From NCBI GenBank assembly GCA_002205965.3, contig NADL03000666.1:1178001-1242000 (forward strand): 64,000 bases of DNA, read 5' to 3'. The DNA comes from Kappaphycus alvarezii. Lineage: Eukaryota > Rhodophyta > Florideophyceae > Gigartinales > Solieriaceae. Both the position numbers and the translations under genes were made by a program. The notes beneath the pieces were generated by a model. It was given only the letters and a program-made list of their open reading frames with translations, made no database searches and had not been told where the DNA came from. The stretch's first letter is position 1. Every line of letters starts with the position of its first letter. Below, piece after piece: positions 55,534 to 64,000 of this stretch.

Positions 55534-55758
55534 TTAATACTCTTGGTTTTCCTCAACTACCCCGAACATCTTGAAGTTCGAGGTCTTTTTGGCCTTTTTT
55601 GCCGCAAAGCGGTACTTCAGTTCCTGCAGTGCCCCTGTTCGATTCAAGGCAAAGAACTCTTTCGCCATCTCCGATTCTGATCCGCCAGGGCCACCCGTGA
55701 ACAGGAATATCTCGTTCGGTTGGGTACTATTGGATATTTTTATCTCCAATTTTACCAT
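55534..55758 (-). CDS. Unrecognised small frame beside the Harbinger fragment
   Basis: 74 codons: PNEIFLFTGGPGGSESEMAK and LQELKYRFAAKKAKKTSNFK. It converges with the transposase fragment. Harbinger elements often carry a second, DNA-binding protein gene, which this might be, but I do not recognise a Myb or trihelix pattern. Its start coincides with the left boundary of the large duplication copy 2. Confidence 0.3.
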   Translation of the reverse strand: MVKLEIKISNSTQPNEIFLFTGGPGGSESEMAKEFFALNRTGALQELKYRFAAKKAKKTSNFKMFGVVEENQEY

Positions 55759-58700
55759 CCGGAAGTACTCATAGTGTAATTGGGAAGGATTTTAGGTAAA
55801 CTATGATGGATTTTCATGAATAAAAGCTTATTATTCATTAGAAATGTCAAGGTACCGAAAGTGGTTGAAAATTTCAAGGCCCTGCAGCAAATGAAGATAA
55901 GTGGAAAAGCTGACCACGAAACTTTTAAAAAAGAAGTATTTTTGAATAGCTTGCAAAGCAGATGGCTAGTAGTTTCGGTGTGTTACTTTATAACTGTGGG
56001 AAAGTTACCATGCTGAGTTTTCGATATTGATCGACTGTAGAGATCAAATTATATGTGCTTTGAATTAGTTTAGTCCTGTGTTTCGCTTGGAATTGTTAAC
56101 AGAATCGGGTATTCCAATTAATTACAAGACAACATCTGTTACTCTTGTCCGCATTGAAATGATTCAAGAAGATCTCTCCTCATTTACTTCGAAAAATGGG
56201 TGTGCCCAGAGATATCTATATGAGTACTGACAGTATTTCTTCTAAAGGGAAGATTTACAAGGGAAAGCATAAAGATATTGCGTGGAAATTTTGGAAAAGG
56301 GGATGCTTTGAAGGGGTAATTTATTGGAGTTCAAAATTTTTGAAAAAAGAGATGCTTTGACGAGGTATATTATTGGGGTTCGAAGGTTTCAAAATCATTT
56401 ATGGGGAGAAATGATAAATAAGCCAATGGGAAGGTAAATGTTGCTGCAAGGAAATATGAGGGTAATTCTCGGGCGACAGCCAGGAAGAGGCATGGTATTT
56501 ACTGTAAGGAGACTGTTCGCTTTATCCTGTTCCAAGAAGCAGCGAGATATGTTGAAGAAATGTACGAAGAATGACGTAAAATATGCCAATTCAGACAAAA
56601 GATATCAATAATTATTGAAAGAAGACAAAGCAGGATTGACAAATCGTACAGAAGAACACATAATGTGATGCAAAAGCATTTTGATAGTGACAGAATAGAG
56701 TTATATGTCTTTTCCGAGGTCACAGAGTCAGACAGAATGATTACTAAGCTCAAGCTGGCTATCAAATTCTTACAGAAATTACTGCTGTGCCTTCAGGAGG
56801 GTCAGACTGTCATCTGGAGTCAGCAGGAGACAATCTTGGAAGGACTAGTGACTTCATAGGGATAATGTTGAACTTCGAACTGACTGTATTGAAATTGTAA
56901 ATAATCCATTACCAAAACAAGGAATAAAGGATTGACTTCTCGGGGCATCATTATTCCGAGAAAAAGCCTAATGAATCTTCCATTTTCCGTCTATTTAGAT
57001 AAGTATTATAATTTGAAATGGTACAAAAATGATAAATTAGAAAAAAGCGGTGAATGGCCTGATTTCGGATCGCGATAGAAGAGAAATAGGTCTTGTATGT
57101 CTTAAGGAGTATAAAAAAGGGGATAAAATACAAATTTTCCTCCACATCTATTCAAAAAGCTATTAAAGAATATAAAGGACTAAATAGGAGGAGTTTTGCG
57201 CAGATATATACTCTAGAAAGAATTGAAGGAAAAAACAGGTTATCTGGGCAGCCCAGTTACGATTGATGTTCATAGATTAACCGCAGAGAGAGCCTAAGCA
57301 TTGTATCATCCAACTAAAGATCATTTAGAGGCGATTTGAATTTAATTATAGAAATACTGGAGGTGGTGGTGATAGAGCGGAGGCTTTCTTACCAAGGAGG
57401 GACTTAAGAGTCGATAAACATATGTCATATGATTGTTATAGGGTTTTTTATTAGCAATTCACCGCACATGGAGCATAAAAGATTTGGATAGGACATAAAG
57501 CACCGCCTTTTAAAAGAAATTAGATAACATTGTTTGCAAAATATTGAGGTGCCCGCCCGGGGAAATTCTCAAAGTTTTGATAGTTTGGAACTCAATATGA
57601 GTAAACCTGCAATGGTGGTAAAGAATTTAGAAACCAATGTTTCGGTTTTGAGGGAAAGAGTGAGGTTTGCAGATACTTTCGTCAGAAGATTCAATGAGAT
57701 TTTAGATCAGGCAACGCCATTGAAAGACAATTTTGTGTGAGTGGAAGCGTTTCTCAATGAGCTATTCTAGGGTAAAGCTGTTCCTATGAATCAGAAAGAG
57801 CTGAAATACCGAGCTGATAGTTTTCTAACCACATAAGCACAAAAATGAAGACATTAAGCATACTAAAGGAGTTATTTAATCACTTACGAAGGAAATTTTT
57901 AAAAACATGTATCGTAACAATTAAATTCAGCAAGAAAAATATATCTGGAAGGACAACACAGAAATATTTAAGAAGAGGTGTGCGTCTAACTTTAGATCTT
58001 TGAGAGAGATTTTAAGAAAACAAAGAAAAATACGCAAAAGATCTGGTAAAGCTATTAGATTTGGTTTCAGGTGAAGATGTCTGTAAATTTAAGAAAATGT
58101 ATTTTAAGTTTCATCTGGTCACAGAAGTTGGCATAGAGATATGTATCCTCAGAATATTTATAGACAACACCCACGGTAATCACTCTTCTTAATTATTGGG
58201 ATAATTTTACATCATAAAGCGTAGCGACAATAACTTTTCCATATAACTCTACAACATTTTAATGATAGATAGATAAATTTGGAATTTCGGCATAAAATTT
58301 GTTTGGTCGCTTGTTGTCTCCAAATATTTCTAGAAATCCTAGAACGATGCAAATTATTCCAATTTCTCATACTCATCCAAGGAACTTCATAGACCCGAAA
58401 ACTTTAATTGAATTCATAAATGTTTATTAATATTGTGCCAGATATCTAAAGTTTGGTGTCACACTTGAATTGGAATTTAGTTTTTAAGCAAACTAAATTC
58501 CATCAAACTACGATTACCAAATGAATGTGCCCATTATTTTGTGTAAAAAGTTTGGCCAGAGCCAAAAAAAACCATTCTTAGACATATTCTAAATGCGCTA
58601 TGGTGTAGCTCGATAGTTAATAGAAAATGAAACGAATTGAGTTCTTACTATACTTAAACGAATAAGATCCTCCACGCTAGTAAAATTGACGCATATTTAT

Positions 58701-59849
58701 TTATGTTTTATCTGACTCTTCGCCAAGAATGAATATAATTGAAAAAGTGAATACAAAATTGAAACCCTGAATTGCAATGGTCCGCGATGGTATCAAAAAA
58801 TGTGTCCGATGATGTTTAAAATAAATGTCCAGTACTTTTTTTGTAACAAATCATTTTCGGAAAGTACAGTTCTTATAAAACCGAGTCTTACATAATTCCT
58901 GTGAGATATATATGTTATTATCATTTTCTTACTTACTGTTATATCTAAGGTACGTAGACAACAGAAGCTCAAGTTTCGGAATTTGATTGACTTTAATAAA
59001 GATTAATTATAGAAGAAGATTATCGTGGATGATGAAAGGGTGAGATAAGACCCAATGGTAAGGAAGAAGTGAAAATGTGGAACATGAAATTTATAGCGCA
59101 ACTAAAATCTCAAGCTTTTTGAAGACTTAAAACATTACAGTTTTTAATTTCTAAAATTACATATTTCATACATATTAAAGAAGTTTTCGTTAAACAATCC
59201 CGTTTTTAAAAATTAAATTGAATCGGAAAAGAGTTTGTGACTAAATTTAACTAAAAGAGAAGTTAGACGGATGATTTTTCTTCAAAATTTTCAGTTTTAC
59301 TCCCGATGAGATCGTTCTACGAAAGTAAATAAGTAAAAATAACCAATCAATCAAACAGTTTTTGTATAAGAGTAATCAAAGGGGTCAAATTTTATTCGAA
59401 GGACCATTAGATCAAGTTTTAGGGACAAAAATACAAAAAATATACCAAGATTCGCTTCGTGCTTCGTTTTGGTAAATTTTATGCAAAATAGGACTCTACG
59501 GAAATTTTGTCTTCATTCAGGATCAGTTTCTATCGATTTTCCCAAGTAACGACCTAATCCACTATATAAGCATAAATAGTTCCATTTACTTTTCCGGTCT
59601 AATTTCAGATACATCAAACCATGCATAAACGCATTAGGTCTCAATTTTTCATAGTTTTTTGAGACTTTCAAAGTGTTTTCTCATGCAAACTCAAATAGAA
59701 AACAAATTATCTATAAATTCATGTCATATTTGGTTGTATTATGCGGATTAAAACTTAAAAGTTTTGTAATAGGTCGGTTCCCTGTCAATTTATACAATCA
59801 GAAGCACAGATCATCTTGATAAAATATGATAGAGTAAAATTGAAAAATA

Positions 59850-60655
59850 ATTATAAGAATTGAAAAAAAAGACTCCGGGTACAAGGAAAAATATCTCAAA
59901 CATCTACAAATTTTACTAATGTAATGAAAGCTTCATTACAGTCTGAAATTGGGACCTTAACTTTTGTTGTGTTCGAATTTATAATCGAAAAAAACTCGTG
60001 TACTGGAAACATTTTCCCATAACATGTCTGAAGTCTTAATTTTCAAGATATAAGAAGATTTAGGTCCCTGTTTGTTACTTGTGTAGTTGTGCGCAAAGAT
60101 ACATGAAAAAATGTTCTTCTGTCCTTTCTTCATTCTAGAATTTTTAATTAATTTATTTCCTTCCTCAATTTCTTCTATTAGCTTGAGTAATGCTTTTCTG
60201 TACATTTCTTTCTATCTTGATAAGAAGAAAACCTTAATTTCCCGTTACATAAATACCAGAGCACCTATAAATCTTGCTGAAGCTTTTTCATGCACAAAAG
60301 TTTTTCTTGACCTGACAAGAGAAATTCCGCTTCGCTGAGGTGAATCATCTTTTTTTCTGTGAGCTTAATCACAAAATATCTTCGAATTACTTTCGTAAAC
60401 CATTCTATTTCTCTTCACTCTTTACTAAGAATTTATTTGGCCTTGTGTCTCGCAAATAAACTTGGAACCTTTTGTTTACCAGCTGAAAAATTACTTTACT
60501 ATTTTTCATCTTTTCTCGGGAACAGTACTATATTTGAGCAATATAGTCTCTGAATTCGGTAATATTCTTAGAACACTTTTTGCTGCAGCTTACTTATTTT
60601 TGTTGGTTTACTACTTCCCTGCTTTATTAAGTGATAAATAAAAGAAATATATTCA
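59850..60655. other. Extra block in duplication copy 2
   Basis: No counterpart in copy 1 between about 21075 and 21265. AT-rich, short frames only; nothing recognised. Confidence 0.45.
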
Positions 60656-61267
60656 GAGAAACACTTCTTTCACTTATGGATTAAATAAGAGAACTCAAGA
60701 GAAGCAAAAGGAGTTATTGGAGATATTGCTTTCTAGAAACAAAATTATTCTTCTATTTTTTGTCAAACTTTTTTAAAACACCGTAGAAGGAGCCTTGTAC
60801 GCTGATATTGCTAAAGGATAGCCAGTAAACTGTTATAGTTGAATTGAAACTCATTGTTTTATTGCAGTCGGGAAGTTTTAAAGGTAGTGATTGTTTAAAA
60901 ATAACATTTTTGTTTCTGACTGAATTTTCTTTATAAAAAAAGGTTTCAATACTATATTTTCTGCGCAAAATTCGAAAACGAATTTAAAGGAAACATCTAA
61001 GGATTCTAAAAAGAATAATATCTCTAATTTTTGCAGTTTAGCTGCGCCAAACTGATTCTATTTCCTTATCATATAATAGTACTGTGTGATTCTTTGTGTT
61101 CCCGTCCAGCTGAGTTATAATTCAAACCATAGAAAGCAGTGATGTATCAGGCTGACCACTAAATAGCTTCATTAAGTCTGCAGTAACACTAATATCGGAG
61201 CCAAAATATTTTCTTTTTGAGCTACCGGAATAATTTATCAAATTTTCCATTCCATTTTCCGACACTT

Positions 61268-61616
61268 CAATCCTTTCTCATCAGGACCTGGAACGCAAGC
61301 TGTCGCGCCGCCCCCCTGCACCTTCCGACACCCCGATCTGCTGCCCGAACTTTACGTTTCAACCGATTGCGTTTGATTCTCCCGGTGCGCCTGCCCACAA
61401 ACTGTTGTTTTGCTTGAGGAATTAATCCCGCAACTAGCGCGGAGGTATAATACGAATGCAGGCGTGATACGTCGACGTGTGTATCAGCGCCTTAGTTGCA
61501 TCATCTGGTCGTCTACCGCTATGGTTATCTGCTCGCGCAAGCCGCTGCACGTGACCGACGTGGAACATCCGGTTAGTTCCTATCCCTATAGTCGGATCCT
61601 GCAGTGGAAACCGTAG
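61268..61616 (+). pseudogene. LINE C-terminal fragment, lineage A, inserted in copy 2
   Basis: DLERKLSRRPPAPSDT-like start, NFTFQPIAFDSPGAP, then IPQLARRYNTNAGVIRRRVY and QRLSCIIWSSTAMVICSRKP, matching the end of the lineage A protein at 44.15-44.41 kb. The surrounding duplication sequence is continuous in copy 1 (about 24350), so this is an insertion younger than the duplication. GC-rich against an AT-rich background. Confidence 0.8.
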
Positions 61617-61691
61617 AAACCATTTGATGTAAAAATTTCACACATTCTTTGGGTGGGCAGCGATTTTAGAGAATTTTGATGCGAAGTTGCG

Positions 61692-62730
61692 GAAAAACTA
61701 AATGAGACTTAGAAATCTTCATAGTCCTGTGCCTGACTCTACCCTCGGCTATTTCTGCAAGACCTTCAAAATGTTCGGGACAAACCCGAATGCTTTCCAG
61801 CCCAAAAAAATCTGACCAACGAACTCAAGCTCAGTATGTAACAAGAGATGCAAGAATTTTATTCTTTCCGTAATGTTAATACAGTTTACAAATTCTCGTT
61901 TTGTTATTTTGAACATTAGAGGATAATATAACGAAAATAGCCAAGAGCAAATCAAAATATTCGTAGAAAGTTTATTTCATAAATTCTTGGAACGCAGCAG
62001 AATTACTGCAAATTTCGATGGCCGGAACAAGGCATTTTATGATTTCCTATACTTTATAATGAACGAACTCGTTTCTCGTTTCTTTTAGCCTCAACCTAAT
62101 CCATTGGAACCAAGTTTTTATCGCTTCACAGGGCTTTTGCTACCTTTTCTATTTCGACAATCCAGGGATAATTATAGGAACTCAATTCTATCTCTTCACT
62201 ATTGTAAGTACAGGTTAAGCCTTTGCTTTATTTTATCAGTTTAGCAGAACAACTTCAACCTGTAATAAAACTATGCTTTTTTATTTCCTGTTAATGCTTG
62301 GAAATTAATGTGTTGTCTATGAAACAATGAATAATACTATTAAAACGAAAACATTTGAGCGTCATTCTTTTTTACGTAATTTAATTTACTTTAATTGCCC
62401 AAATCGCTAAATCTACGATCATTTTCTTTCTCAAATTACAGTGCCTCGGCGTAGGTCCTTTAAAAATGCCTGATATTGGCCCCCGTTTTCAATGATTAAA
62501 AGGTCTCTATTCATCCTTCCCATTTAGCTGTCCAAAACTTTTAAAGGGTTCGATGAGGTAAATTTGATTCTTTGTCTACTTTAATCTCATGGTGAATCGA
62601 TTAACTTAGCGAAAACTCACCAGCAGTGTTATCCGTGAGCATATATTTCTATCCAGTAAGTAATTTTTTCTGTCTTTCGCTAAACAGAGTCCGTAAGCTA
62701 TGCACCTGGATGCATTGATAGGACTCAAAG
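61692..62730. other. Extra 1-kb block in duplication copy 2
   Basis: Copy 1 is continuous at about 24415-24424 (GCGGAG to TTCTTTCTCCGC), so this block was inserted here or lost in copy 1. AT-rich; no gene recognised. Confidence 0.5.
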
Positions 62731-63795
62731 TCCTTTCTCCGCTCTATCATTCGTCTAAATTTCTTTCCGTCGAATTTTTTATTTTAATGCTCTTTTCCTG
62801 GTCTAAGTAATTATCGGAGTGGAAAATATTTTACTATTTCTATCCGACGAATGTTGTCAACATTTTGTATTCTGGACAAAATTATGATGCACCTCCAACA
62901 AAAATCATAATCCTTATTGGAAATTGCAGAATCAGAAGTATGGGAATGCTTTCCAATCTTAAATACTCTGCAGAAACTTTTAAAAGATGCCTCCTCAGTC
63001 ATAACGTTCCGCAGAAGGCTAGATTTGACTTTCGTACGGAAAACCTCAGAAAAATTTCGATTTCATGTCAGTAAATTCATTGAAAAAACTTCAGTACATC
63101 ATTTATCATTCTAATTGTTCTAAAAGCTATTGAAACCGATTGCATATTGAGTAATAACACGTAATCCAACATTATGCATACATAATTCGTGTTTCTGTCA
63201 TCAAGACTAGACATGAAGCCATTGGAGGAGATTCCAGATTTTTTCATTAGTCCCTGAGATTATAACTCCATCTCTTTATACTTAGATTCGACTATTCTCA
63301 TTATAAATTCTATTAAAAATAAGTTAAGGTCCTACTTAAATTTTAACCGATTTTGGTAGGCAGCCTAGTTTTCCCACTCAATTCCATCCTCATGCATAGG
63401 CTAGGTGTTGAATGAAACCATAATTGACCGTTTTATGCATCTCAAGTCCCACAAAAGGATGCATACACATATTTATTTCGAATAAATAAACACACAAAAA
63501 CTAAACGAAATCCTCACACCAACGATTCTTTTAAATCAGAATGGATAAGTACTGGACAACAGGTGGTTTGTTGACCCAAAAGAGGGTACTTGGTCAGAAG
63601 CTTAGATATAACTGAAAAATAAGGAGATTTAGAAATTGTGTCTAGTCACCCAAATCAATACCTTAACGAATATGTCGTTGATTCTCTTATACTCCAGGTG
63701 GGCTTCGCTAAATGACCTCCAGTTAGCCTACAAACAAGAGATATCCATTGACAGTACGTACCCGTGGCAATATTTCTGTAGTGGTAAACCCTTTT

Positions 63796-64000
63796 TTTTA
63801 ACTCAACCCATAACCCAGTTGGTTTAGCCAGCTAGCTAAGGAGTATTGAAAGAGAATTATAGAAGGATACCTAAGGGTAATCTTGAGGGACTTTATCAGA
63901 AGTATGAAATAACGAGAAATCTAATTTAATCCGTCAAGACGGTTTAAGCACTTTTAAGTAGTGTTTCCCTAGCTTTACATGTATCTCCTGTCAGTAGGCG
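63796..64000. other. No gene recognised
   Basis: Unique sequence after duplication copy 2; the window ends here. Confidence 0.35.

Larger units (their letters stand above)
55757..63795. repeat. Large diverged segmental duplication, copy 2
   Basis: Collinear with 16972-25475, same orientation. Relative to copy 1 it has extra blocks at about 59850-60655, 61268-61616 (a LINE fragment) and 61692-62730, and lacks the copy 1 block 21445-23925. A few stretches stay open here that have stops in copy 1, for example 57534-57740 (SFDSLELNMSKPAMVVKNLE) and 56665-56859 (TKLKLAIKFLQKLLLCLQEG). Confidence 0.85.

Noticed and set aside
1-64000. CRISPR arrays, rRNA, tRNA and bacterial operons.
   Set aside because: No regularly spaced repeats, no recognisable RNA gene and no compact gene layout were seen; a tRNA scan was not possible by eye, so isolated tRNAs may be missed.

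Overview
The window is eukaryotic, intergenic-type DNA built mostly from transposable elements and their remains. I recognise one plausible host gene, a secreted von Willebrand factor A (vWA) protein at 48.65-50.06 kb. There is Ty1/copia, Ty3/gypsy (including a chromovirus), several non-LTR (LINE) lineages and a PIF/Harbinger-like transposase. The LINE proteins end in a Cys/His knuckle, then an RPAD motif, then a DVTV-type endonuclease-like domain. This mix fits an alga or another protist; I cannot name the species. I saw no bacterial operons, rRNA, tRNA or CRISPR.

Layout. 0-1 kb: 3' end of a copia element. 1.27-2.71 kb: solo LTR (minus strand) with a decayed acidic reading frame. 4.5-4.9 kb: LINE reverse transcriptase (RT) palm fragment. 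5-27 kb: AT-rich DNA without recognisable genes; 16.97-25.48 kb is one copy of a large diverged duplication whose partner is 55.76-63.80 kb. 26.9-31 kb: LINE fragments with a second LTR (27.77-29.22, minus). 31.05-39.77 kb: a truncated LTR (minus) head to head with a nearly complete Ty3/gypsy element (plus). 39.77-43.2 kb: a LINE (minus) interrupted by a third LTR (41.04-42.54, plus). 43.4-48.1 kb: a stack of 5'-truncated LINE tails. 48.65-50.06 kb: the vWA gene. 50.7-51.0 kb: another LINE tail. 51.4-54.7 kb: chromovirus-type gypsy element. 55.0-55.4 kb: Harbinger-like fragment.

Most interesting system. All five LTRs of one Ty3/gypsy family are unusually long (about 1.35-1.5 kb when complete) and each holds a reading frame for the same previously unfamiliar acidic protein in its U3 part. 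Each complete LTR looks like a cassette: TATTTAAA box, acidic gene, second TATATAAG box (the likely retroelement promoter), paired hairpins, and a conserved end. LTR boundaries are directly supported by target-site duplications (GATGG around the first, AAGTT around the 41 kb copy). Two subfamilies exist. One carries a motif that looks like a SUMO-interaction motif. Both end in an acidic/hydrophobic tail resembling a transcription activation domain. The gypsy element linked to this LTR also carries an extra gene after integrase, made of two diverged copies of one module joined by an Arg/Ser-rich linker. It shows a possible -1 frameshift site between gag and protease.

Most coding regions here carry stops or frameshifts, so apart from the vWA gene and possibly the acidic LTR genes they should be read as relics.
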